Source: Mixophyes australis
Taxonomy: Eukaryota > Chordata > Amphibia > Anura > Limnodynastidae
Assembly: GCA_036250195.1 (NCBI GenBank)
Contig: JAVHZZ010000003.1
Span: forward strand, 60,119,289 to 60,183,288
Length of the DNA: 64,000 nt
Reading direction: 5' to 3'
Part shown: positions 33,714-43,350 of the stretch, one piece after another
Layout of the letters: every line of letters begins with the position of its first letter
Numbering within the stretch: position 1 is the stretch's first letter
Translations under genes and position numbers: made by a program
The notes under the pieces: generated by a model
Told to the model about the DNA's origin: nothing
The model's input: only the letters and a program-made list of their open reading frames with translations
Database searches by the model: none

Positions 33714-34476
33714 TGTTAGGAACCCCTCCAGCCAGCACAACACAACCCGGAGTCTACTCTGCCAGTCAGGTGTTCACTGGAGCCCCTGATGGTGGGGACA
33801 GACTGGGCTGCAGACTGACAGAGGGTCGTGAAGTGTGTACCGGCTGGGGAGAACCCAGGCAAGAAGAGTCAGGTCCACGCATAGGTCAAAAGGTAGGCAG
33901 CAGGTAACAGAAACGATGAGCAAGCTGAGGTCAGAGGTCACAGGCAAAGTAGCAGAACGGGTAAACGAGCCAAGGATCAGGGTCACAGGAAACACAAGCG
34001 AAGTCAAATACGAAGCCAAGGGTCATACACGGGAAGTCAAAACGTAGATACAGGAACAGGAACTGGAGCAAGCAGGTCAGCAGACTGGAGCACAGAAGCT
34101 ATAACCGGCAATGAGGCAGCAGACCTCATTGCCTTAAATACAACCCATAACCAATCAGAACCTGCCCCTAGACAAGGCCACACTTGTAGGCTAATTGCCA
34201 GCACCTAGCAAGACCAATCAGGGCTTAGTACTGAAATCCACACCTGCAGGCTAATGCCTGCTAATTCAGCCACAGGCTAAATCTGCCTGATTGTCCCTAG
34301 AGCGCATGCGCGCCTGGCTGCCAGGACACGGCGCTGAGGAAGCGTCCGACCGTTGCCTTGGCAACGGTCGGGAGTTGGAAGGAAATGACGTCCCGGTCGT
34401 CATGGTGACGGCCGGGACGTTGGGACCTACAGGAAGCGAGCCGCGGCGGCTGTGAGTACCGCCGCGGCTCGTGACA
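33714..34476 (-). repeat. Chromovirus A, 5' LTR with promoter region
   Basis: Same 763 bp as the 3' LTR with two differences seen. On the minus strand the promoter region has TATTTAA (34140-34134), a perfect 10-bp hairpin GGCAATGAGG...CCTCATTGCC (34133-34107), then GCCGGTTATAG at the predicted RNA start. U3 begins with GC-rich hairpins and a TGACGTC motif. Ends are TG...CA and the flank is ATAAG. Confidence 0.93.
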
Positions 34477-34696
34477 ATAAGTAGCGGCCCATATTTAAAG
34501 GGTGGTCTCACCGCCGGCCCTGGGAGGGCCCTTTGGGGACCTCTGGGCCCTAGGCAATTGCCTAGGTTGCATAGTGGTAAATCCGGCCCTGCTTCCCAGT
34601 CAGTAAGGATTTCTCATATAGGGGCTCATGAAGAGTTAGCCAAAAAACAGCGTTTTCAGCATACAATACACTTTTTACCTCTGTGAATGTCCACAA

Positions 34697-35585
34697 GTTT
34701 TGTTTGTGACACTATATAGACAAAAGTATTTGGACGCTTGACCATTACATCAACAGGGACTGTATTGTATTCAAATACATATACTTTAATATTTAGTTGG
34801 TCTCCCTTTTGCAGTGATAACAGCTTCCACTCTTCTTGGAAGTCTTTCCACAAGATGTTGGAGTGTTTCTGTGGGAATTTGTGCCCATTCATTCTGTAGA
34901 GCATTTATGAGGTCAGGTACTGATGTTGGACGCGAAGGCCTGGCTCGCAATCTCCATTCCAGTTCATCCCAAAGGTGTTCGATGGGATTGAGGTCAGAGC
35001 TCTGTGTGGGCCAGTCAAGTTCTTCCACACCGATCTCATCAAACCATGTCTTTATAGTCCTTGCTTTGTGCACTGGGGCACAGTCATGTTGGAATAGGAA
35101 AGGGCCTTCCCCAAACTGCTGCTACAAAGTTGGAAGAATATCACTGTTTAAAATGAGTTGGTATGCTGAAGCATTAAGACTGCCCTTCACTAGAGATAAG
35201 GGGCCTAGTCCAAACCCTGAATAACAGCCCCATACTATTATCCATCCTCAACCAAACTTCACGGTTGGCATAATGCTGTCAGGCAGGTAACGTTCTCCCG
35301 GCATCCGCCAAACTCAGATTCGCTGATCTGACTGAAAAAATGGGAAGCATGATTCGTCACTCCACAGAACGCTTTTCCACTGCTCCATAGTCCATTGTTG
35401 GTGTGCTTTACACCACTCCATCCGACGCTTAGCATAGGTCTTGGTGAGGCTTGCATGCAACTGCTCGGCCATGGAAACCCATTCCATTATGCTCCCGCCG
35501 CACAGTCTTTGTGCTTACATTAATGCCAGTGGAAGTTCGGAACTCTTCAGCTATGGAGTCAGTAGAGGGTTGGCGACTTTGTTAC
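34697..35585 (-). mobile_element. Tc1/mariner-like transposon, truncated
   Basis: The left end has CACTATATAGACAAAAGTATTTGG, a typical Tc1-like terminal repeat (here with TGACACTATATAG before it). The coding part lies on the minus strand. The element stops abruptly near 35585 next to a MITE, so the 5' half (the DNA-binding domain region and other terminal repeat) is missing. Overall only about 0.9 kb of a usual 1.3-1.6 kb remains. Confidence 0.8.
34786..35560 (-). pseudogene. Tc1-type transposase C-terminal half
   Basis: The open piece 34786-35073 contains DWPTQSSDLNPIEHLWDELE, the characteristic Tc1 segment with the second Asp (SSDLNPIEH) of the DDE/DDD triad and the third acidic residue nearby. 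ALQNEWAQIPTETLQHLV follows. Upstream pieces in other frames (35085-35560) show the rest of the catalytic core broken by stops and frame changes. It would have cut and pasted its element at TA sites. Inactive. Confidence 0.82.
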
Positions 35586-35872
35586 AACCATGTTACAATG
35601 CAAGGGGTGCAAATTAGTATTCTGTTTTGCACATAAGTTAAATACTGACTGCTTTTTCATGTAGTACACAAATATCAACTTTAAATTTCAGTGTACAAAT
35701 AAGCTATCAAGTATTTGTGTGCTACATGAAAAAACAGACAGTATTTAACCTATGTGCAAAACAGAATACTAATTTGCACCCCTTGCATTGTAAGATGGTT
35801 TTGTCCAGGAGACTGAAATAAGAAGTTTCTCAAGTTAATATCCTTAATAAATCAGGCCCATGTAGACGAATT
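35586..35872. mobile_element. Palindromic Harbinger-like MITE
   Basis: The left arm (ATGTTACAATGCAAGGGGTG, AAATACTGACTG) is mirrored by the right arm (CAGACAGTATTTAACC, CACCCCTTGCATTGTAAG), giving arms of about 95 bp around a short centre. The right outer part GTCCAGGAGACTGAAATAAG ends in AATAAATCAGGCCC. The left outer end is missing, as the element directly abuts the broken Tc1 copy. Partial copies are at 59603-59738 and 62386-62510. Confidence 0.8.
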
Positions 35873-36196
35873 AAGGACTGGCTTTTCAGGTCAGTGGCTC
35901 CTTTAAAATTTTGTTATGCAGAACACTAAGAAACTTTTTTGTGTAAAGTGACCCTAATTTGTAAGAGTGTTTTGACTGGTAGCTTTCATTATGGAATACA
36001 CCTTCATGCAGAGTGAGTTCATGTCAGCTGGCACGGCTTATTTGCTGAATTCATATAAACAAAGAAATGCAATTGGTGCGCACAATTGGCAAAAACATCA
36101 TAAAAATGAATAATCCCCATGCTGCATTTTTACTGCTTCTTTATTTTAGTTATGCTTAGGCGACAAACATTTAAAAAAATGCGTGTGCGGGAGGGG

Positions 36197-36199
<3 letters not shown>

Positions 36200-36238
<39 letters not shown>
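36200..36238. repeat. (TA)n microsatellite
   Basis: Uninterrupted TA repeats directly before the first copy of the 412-bp unit. Confidence 0.97.
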
Positions 36239-36242
<4 letters not shown>

Positions 36243-36248
36243 CAAAAA

Positions 36249-36863
36249 CAGACATAGGTCCTCTGCACTCACCATGTACAGACTGGGGTGCAAGAGGGGG
36301 TTGCCCACATTGTATAGACAAGAAAACAGTGATACTCTGCACTCTCCAAACACATAATTAATGCTATATTAAGTACTGTTCTATATTAAAAACAGGGAAT
36401 GTTAGTTCCACATATTGCAATATATGTTTAAGCTGACCAACTGACGCCAAAGTCTTCCCATTCTGGTCAGTCCTAACATGATCAAATGCTACGCTATTTT
36501 ATCTGGGCTTAAGGCTTACCTGCACACAGCTTTTAAAGGCAAGTCTCTCCCTAGCACTAGCAGCCATGGGAGACCTGGGACTCACCTGACACAAGTTGGA
36601 ATTAATTAATGTAAAGAATGGGGTGCAAGAGTCATGGGACTTACATTGTATAAACAAAAACAGACATAGGTCCTCTGCACTCACCATGTACAGACTGGGG
36701 TGCAAGAGGGGGGTGCCCACATTGTATAGACAAGAAAACAGGGATACTCTGCACTCTCCAAACACATAATTAATGCTATATCAAGTACTATTCTATATTA
36801 AAAACAGGGAATGTTAGTTCCACATATTGCAATATATGTTTAAGCTGACCAACTCACGCCAAA

Positions 36864-36864
<1 letters not shown>
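36249..36864. repeat. 412-bp tandem duplication, about 1.5 units
   Basis: CAGACATAGGTCCTCTGCAC starts at 36249 and again at 36661. Each copy continues through AGCTGACCAACT(G/C)ACGCC. The second copy ends in a (TA)n run where the first continues into a 200-bp spacer. Copies differ by only a few bases. Both copies are bordered by TA microsatellites on one side. Confidence 0.88.
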
Positions 36865-36904
<40 letters not shown>

Positions 36905-37020
36905 CATACATACATACATGCACATACATATATACACATATACACACACATACATACATACATACATACATACATGCACATACATATATACTCATATACA
37001 CATACACACACATACACATA
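36865..37020. repeat. (TA)n followed by (CATA)n/(CA)n microsatellite
   Basis: A TA run to 36897 passes into mixed CACATACATACATA-type tetranucleotide repeats. Open frames here only encode Tyr/Ile or His/Thr repeats and are not genes. Confidence 0.95.
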
Positions 37021-37929
37021 GGGAACCATTTTGTTCTGATAACAATTCAACTGCCTCTTAATTGCTATTAATATATCTAAGTACAGTCTCCAGTTGGGAT
37101 GATTGGAGAACAGGACTAGAGAGAGTTTAATATTATCAGAATCATGACCCACTTTGCTAGTGTTTACTGAACTGAAGATCTTCAAAATGTCTTTACTAGT
37201 TTATTTTCAGCCCAAAGACATAGTGTTAGTAGTATTTCTGATATGTGTAACTTTACAGCTCTATAGTTTATATTAAAAGAGGATTGAGGGTTCATTCACA
37301 CTGTGATAACTCTTAACTGGTCCATCAAGAACATATTTCACGCAGGCTGATTTTTCTCCCTTGCTTTTGATTGGAAAATTGACAGTACCTGCCCTAATCT
37401 TGCAACCTAGTATAGAACCAAATGAAAGCTTGAATTGAGTAGGAGATTGAGTTTTAGGTACTTATTTTAGTCTGTGATGGAAACGGGAGAGAAGAAAATC
37501 ATGGGATGAGAAAAGAAGATGCTCAAGACAACAGATGATTCAGATGCAAGAAAGATACTATATGGTAAGAACGAGCAGTACGGAGGTTTGCTGAATGAGT
37601 GCTTTTTATACATAGCATTTATCTCAGAGGTGATTCCACCTTTACTAATCATCTAAATGCACAGGCACCTAGGGGAAGAGACACCAATGCTCTCCCTCCT
37701 TACACCCCACGTCTCACCTGATCCCGAAGGATGCTATGACTCAACCTTTAAAAGATGGACTCCTCAGGAACCTTACACCTCCACCTATAAAGATACAAGG
37801 GCAGCAATGCCTGTGAATGAGATACAGATGACAGTTCCCTCCCCACAACTCCTCAACTATACAAGCCCTACCAGTACACGCAAGACTAAACAGCAAACTG
37901 TTCTACGTGCACAAATTGGCCTGTTTACA
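37021..37929. other. No gene recognised
   Basis: Unique-looking sequence. The 99-codon frame at 37657-37956 shows no known domain and runs into the hAT end at 37930. Confidence 0.5.
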
Positions 37930-38841
37930 GTAGGGGTGTGCACCGGCCACTTTTAGTGTTTTGGGTTTTTGGTTTTGGGTTCTCATTAGCTTGAGGTTTT
38001 GGGTTCTGATATGTTTTGCCAAAACACCTGACGAAAGGTTTTGGTTATGATTTAGGCTTTTGGGTTCTGATTTATTTTTAAAAAAGCATAAAAAGTGCTA
38101 AAATCCAGTTTTGTTTTGTTTTTTTTCACTCAAACGCTATTATTAACCTCAATAACATTCAATAACAATCATTTCCACTAATTTCCAGTCTATTCTGAAC
38201 ACCTCACAATATTGTTTTTAGTCCAAAAGGTTGCACCGAGGTAGCTGGATGTCTAAGCTAAGCGACACAAGTGGGCGGCACAAACACGTGGCCCATCGTA
38301 GGTGGCTGTGTAGGCTTAAATGGCCTTTTTCTGCTCCTCCATCCTCTGCAGCATATAGAGGGTGGAGTTCAAGCGCGTCACTACCTCTTGTTTTTGTTGA
38401 TGGCAGGGCATGTTCATGCTTTTTTGATGTAGCAGGAACAGTGGACGTAATTTAATTACTTTAATATCTGATAATATTTTTTAGAGGGGTGGGGAGGAGG
38501 AGGGCTTAGATGCTTGGGTGAAGCTGAACCACTAGTCATGAACACGGGCCAGGGCCTAAGCCGTTCCTTGCCACTCCGTGTCGTAAATGGCATAATGGCA
38601 AGTTTATGTTTCTCCTCTGATGATTTGAATTTTCTTTTTTTACTAATTGTAGTGAACTTTGGCTTTTTGGATTTTACATGCCCTCTACTAGGAGATTGGG
38701 CATCGCCCTTGGCAGACGATGTTGATGGCATTTCATCATCTATGTCATGACTAGTGGCAGCAGCTTCAGCATTAGGAGGAAGTGGGTCTTGATCTTTCCC
38801 TACTTTATCCTCCAAATTTTTGTACTCCATTATATGCAGCA
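37930..38841 (-). pseudogene. Second hAT transposase relic, cut by the chromovirus B LTR
   Basis: The left end TAGGGGTGTGCACCGGCC looks like a hAT terminus. On the minus strand, 38300-38410 encodes MPCHQQKQEVVTRLNSTLYM followed by LQRMEEQKKAI, collinear with the transposase at 13507-13860. The frame 38456-38841 has an N-terminal Ser/Lys-rich region (STSSAKGDAQSPSRG) resembling that upstream of the first copy. The catalytic centre between these parts has been deleted. The region ends exactly where LTR B begins, so B inserted into or joined this relic. Confidence 0.75.
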
Positions 38842-40215
38842 TGTCACGGGCACTAGGAGTCTTGCCCAGGATTTCACCAGTTGACTATGCTTACCAGAGA
38901 AGCGGAGTTTGCACAGCGGTCCTCTGGCAGCAGGGTGAATAGTGGAACGTATATAACAGCAGATGGAGAGAGGATGCCAATGGAAATGATGATAGTCAGT
39001 GACTTGCAGCTATACTGGTAAATGAGTCAGCGACTTGCATCTATAGTGGAAAGACAGGTTTTAACCACGGAGACCAGGTTGGAAGTGAGCAGGTGAAGGA
39101 AGGTAACAGGAGAGTCAGTGGTCTGCGTACAGCAAGTTGTACCACTGCTATGGTGAGAAGACTTGTCCAGGTGCAGGTAGGTAGCAGGAGAGTCAGTGGT
39201 CTGCGTACAGCAAGTTGTACCACTGCTATGGTGAGAAGACTTGTCCAGGTGCAGGTAGGTAGCGAGGAAGTCAGTGGTCTGCGTACAGCAAGCTGTACCA
39301 CTGCTATGGTTAGAAGTAGTTCAGGTGCGGATGAGTGGAGGCATGCAAAGAGTCAATAACGGTATGAAGACACTGAGAGCACAGAGGAACTTGTTCCAAA
39401 CAGATATGCAGCGATTACAGCTAATAGTCTATAACGGTATGTATACTGCTGCTGAGTAGAGAGGCTTGCACAGAGTGGATATGCGGGATAATAACTGATA
39501 GGCAATCACAAGCATGCATATCACTGCTGAGTAGAGAAGCTTGTTCCAAACAGATATGCAGCGTAACAACAAACAGTCTATAGCGGGTATGGATACCGCT
39601 GCAGGGTAGAGAAGCTTGTCCTAGGCGGATATGCAAGGTAACAGTTGATAGTCAATAACAATTAAGCATACAGCTGATGAGTAGAGAAGCTTGTCCACGA
39701 GAATATGCAGGCACAGCAGGGACGCTGAACGGCGGTAGCAGGTATGGGAACCGCAGGTGAGCAGGGCAGGTAATCAGAAGCCAGCTGAGGACACGAGCAA
39801 GATACAGGAGACTGTAGCGGGTATGAGAACCGCTGATGAGCAGAGCAGGTAATCCAGGAGCCAGCTGAAGACACGAGTAGGATACAGGAATCAGTAGCGG
39901 GTATGGAAATTACCGATGAGTAGCACAGGTAATCAGCAGGAAGCTGAAGACACTAGTAGTACACAGGAGATACCTTCAGAGACTCACAGTGAATGAGACT
40001 CAAGATCAGGCAACGAGGTAATGAGCACAGGTGCCTTAAATTGGGAGAGGTGCCTGATCTTCCAATTAGATTAAAAGCAAAGGTCATAAGTTCTTGGATG
40101 CTGCGCATGCGCAGTGCATCAAGATGGCGGACGGCCGCGGTTCAGGACAGGCGCCGGCAGGAAGGCTAGGGAACCACGCACCAGCGCAGAGGCACTCACG
40201 GTCCGGTGAGTGACA
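38842..40215 (-). repeat. Chromovirus B, 3' LTR
   Basis: Plus-strand ends TGTCACGGGC and GAGTGACA; 1374 bp. It contains three copies of the 78-bp unit (39115-39300) against four in the solo LTR, followed by several blocks with the pattern TATGCAGCG...GTAGAGAAGCTTGT. The last 130 bp are GC-rich with TGCGCATGCGCAG. Confidence 0.92.
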
Positions 40216-43200
40216 GTACCCCCCCTTTTAAAGGTGGGCACAGAACACTTGGAGCCGGGTTTGCCCGGAAACTTGGAGAAGAATTGTCTTAGAAGAGCTG
40301 GGGCGTTGAGATCATCTGCGCGGATCCAAGAACGCTCCTCTGGACCAAAGCCCTTCCAATGCACAAGGAAGCGAAGAACTCCTCGCGAAATTTTAGCATC
40401 TAAAATATGAGTAATTTCAAACTCTTCCTCTTGATGAACTTGTACTGGCCGAGGTGCTGAAGGAGGAAAAGAGAAACGGTTGATGATAAGAGGCTTGAGT
40501 AATGACACATGGAAGGCGTTGGAGATACGAAGGTTCTTAGGTAACAGTAGTTTGAAGCACACCGGATTTATCACTTGAGTGATCCTATATGGACCAATGA
40601 AACGGCGAGCGAACTTCATAGACGGAACCTTCAAGTGAATATTTTTGGTAGAAAGCCATACACGGTCTCCAATCTTAAGTGGTAGAATAGCTGCCTCTTT
40701 TTATCTTCACTTGTATCTGGCAGATGTCTTCTTTAGGCAGGATTTAACTTGAGACCAGATATTTTTGAAACTCTGACATACACTCTCCACTGCAGGAACT
40801 TGGGTGGGAGGGAGGGCAGGAAATTCTGGGAAAGACGGATGGTGACCGTATACCACAAAAAATGGACTTTTTGAAGATGACTCGTGATACATGTTGTTAT
40901 GGGCGAATTTAGCCCATGGAAGTAAATCTACCCAGTTGTCTTAATTGGCTGAGGAGAACATCCTTATGAAAGTCTCAAGATCTTGGTTGACTCTCTCGGT
41001 CTGTCCATTTGATTGAGGATGGTAGGAGGATGATAGTGATAATCGAATACCCAAGGTCTTGCAAAGGGCTCGCCAGAATCTGGAAACGAATTGCACTCCT
41101 CTATCCGAGACAATCTCAGATGGACATCCATGAATTCGGAAGATCTCCCTGATAAAATGGTCAGCCAGAGTAGATGAGGAAGGTAAACCGGTCAAAGGAA
41201 CGAAATGTGCCATTTTCGAAAATCTATCCACCACTACCCAGATGGTATTGCACTTTTTACTCGGAGGAAGATCGGTGACAAAGTCCATACTAATATGGGT
41301 CCAAGGTTTGGATGGAATGGGTAGTGGTTGAAGTAATCCCGCCGGTGTTCTGCGGGGAGTTTTAAACTGGGAACACACCTCACACGCGGCCACAAATTCT
41401 TTGACATCCCTCCTCATAGAGGGCCACCAGTAGCTTTGAGAAAGGACTTCTAAGGTCTTGCGTTCACCCGAATGTCCAGAAAAGCGTGAGGAATGATACC
41501 AGGACAATATTTTTCTCCGTAGAGACGGAGGCACGAGGGTTCTCCCAAATGGTAGCACCTTGGTGGAAGAAGAGGCCAGAGTCACACATTTGGGATCTAA
41601 TATAGGATGGTTAGGACCATCTTCAACGTCTGAGGATGCCACAAACGCCCGAGACAAGGCGTCTGCTTTTCTATTCTTGGAAGCTGGTTTGAAGGTTATG
41701 ATAAGCTCAAAACGGGAAAAGAAAAGAGACCATCTTGCTTGACGAGGATTCAAACATTGGGCTGAATGTAAATATGACAGGTTTTTGTGATCCGTAAAAA
41801 TAGTTACAGGATGACGAGCTCCCTCCAGCAGATATCTCCACTCCTCTAATGCTGCTTTTATGGCCAACAACTCCTTGTCCCCGATAGTGTAATTTCTCTC
41901 CGCAGGTAGAAGACCTCGAGAGTAGAAGGCACAAGGATGGAATTTTTGTTGCTCCGATCTTTGGGATAGTATGGCCCCTAGGCCAACATTAGAGGCATCT
42001 ACCTCTAGGAAGAACGGAAGAGTCACGTCAGGCTGTCGAAGAACAGGAGCAGAAGAGAAGGACTCCTTGAGGAACTGGAAAGCTTGAAGGGCCTCGGAGG
42101 ACCATTGTTTAGTGTTAGCTCCCTTCCGGGTCAGAGCCACTATTGGAGAAGCGACGGAAGAAAAACCTTGAATGAAACGTCTGTAGTAGTTTGCAAAACC
42201 TAAAAAACGTTGGATTGCTCGGAGAGTAGTTGGCTGGGGCCAACGTAGTACAGCGTTCACCTTATCAGGATCCATCTTGAGGCCAACTCGGAACACAATA
42301 TATCCCAAGAATGGAATCTGGGATAACTCAAAGGAACATTTTTCTAGCTTGCAAAATAAAGAGTTTCTTCGGAGTCTGGAAAGGACCTCTGCCACATGTT
42401 GGTGATGAGTAGGCAGATCCTGGGAAAAGATTAATATGTCGTCCAGGTAGACGACGACACAGACATACAACAAGTCCCGGAAGATCTCATTCACGGAACC
42501 CTGGAAGACAGCGGGGGCGTTACACAACCCGAAGGGCATAACTAGATATTCATAATGGCCATCCCTGGTGTTAAAAGCTGTCTTCCATTCGTCTCCAGAC
42601 TTGATCCGGATTAAGTTACAAGCGCCTCGAAGATCAAGCTTGGTGAAGATCCGGGCTCCCTTAATGCGATCAAATAGCTCGGTAATTAGTGGAATAGGAT
42701 ACCGATTTTTGATGGTAATGGCATCGAGCCTATGATAATCTATACAGGGTCGTAATGATCCATCCTTCTTCTTCACAAAAAAGAACCCCACTCCAGCGGG
42801 AGAGGTGGAAGGTCGGATAAATCCTCGCTGGAGGTTCTCCTTGCTATACTCAGATGTTGCTTGAGTTTCTGGTAGCGAGAGTGGATACACACGACCCCTA
42901 GGAGGGTTCTTGCCAGGTTGTAAGTCAATCGGACAATCCCACGCCCGATGGGAAGGAAGGCGTTCAGACTGAACCTTATCGAATACATCCGCGAAGGAAG
43001 CATACTGTGGAGGGAGACCCGGCGGGCAAGGTGAAATGGAAGACTGATGTATTTTGAGTGGAACAACTTGAGAGAGACATGACGACAATCAGGACCCCAG
43101 GAAGTGACTTGAGGAGTATTCCAGTCAATCTGAGGGGAATGAAGTTGAAGCCATGGAAGGCCAAGTACGATGGGACTGGTGGTAACAGGAAGGACCAGTA

Positions 43201-43345
43201 AAGAAATTTTCTCTTGGTGTAAGGCTCCAATTTGAAGAGTCAATGAAGACGTACTTTGAGTAATGAGTCCATTAATTATACGTGATCCATCGATAGCAGT
43301 AACAGCTATAGGTGCTTTTATTGGAACCAGTAACTTGCGCTACTG
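40119..43345 (-). pseudogene. Chromovirus B pol, several stops
   Basis: In order on the minus strand: protease remnant (TLQIGALHQEK, IVLGLPWLQLHSPQIDW, 43070-43330); a frame change near 43085; reverse transcriptase ([25 protein letters not shown]); RNase H (LEVDASNVGLGAILSQ); integrase HHCC (HSSRFSGHSG through CEVCSQFK); integrase core with all three acidic positions (SMDFVTDLPPS, IVSDRGVQF, HPQSNGQTERVNQDLE); a C-terminal chromodomain (FEITHILDAKI, FLVHWKGFGPEERSW). In-frame stops are at 40941-40943, 40707-40709 and 40701-40703. The frame runs across the polypurine tract into the LTR, as in element A. Not functional. Confidence 0.93.
40216..40236 (-). promoter_or_regulatory. Polypurine tract of chromovirus B
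   Basis: On the minus strand TTTAAAAGGGGGGGTAC lies immediately before the LTR start TGTCACTC. It is the plus-strand primer site by position and composition. Confidence 0.8.
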
Positions 43346-43350
43346 GAACT

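Larger units (their letters stand above)
28749..34476 (-). mobile_element. Full-length Ty3/gypsy chromovirus A (Tf1/sushi-like)
   Basis: Two 763-bp LTRs (28749-29511, 33714-34476) flank gag and pol on the minus strand. The 5-bp duplication ATAAG lies at 28744-28748 and 34477-34481. Order on the minus strand is LTR, self-priming site, gag, frameshift signal, protease, reverse transcriptase, RNase H, integrase, chromodomain, polypurine tract, LTR. I see only two differences between the LTRs (near 28917/33882 and 29230/34195), so insertion was recent. One stop in pol and an Asn in place of a catalytic integrase Asp indicate it cannot move unaided. It is nested in the hAT MITE. Confidence 0.95.
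28580..34591 (+). mobile_element. hAT-type MITE split by chromovirus A
   Basis: The two parts 28580-28748 and 34482-34591 together form a ~279-bp element whose ends are CAGAGCCGGATTTA and TAAATCCGGCCCTG. It is flanked by a perfect 8-bp duplication CTTCCCAG (28572-28579 and 34592-34599), the hallmark of hAT transposition. An unsplit 278-bp copy of the same element is at 52437-52714, which confirms the boundaries. It has no coding capacity. The Tip100/Zaphod-like affiliation is inferred from the ends. Confidence 0.92.
38842..43350 (-). mobile_element. Chromovirus B, lacking gag and 5' LTR
   Basis: A single LTR (38842-40215), a polypurine tract (40216-40236) and pol (to about 43345) lie on the minus strand. 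Homology stops inside the protease, and the sequence beyond 43350 is unrelated. No gag, primer-binding site or second LTR is present, so no target duplication can be tested. It is the same family as the solo LTR at 7603-9039. It is older than element A, judging by its stops and the divergence between LTR copies. Confidence 0.92.
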
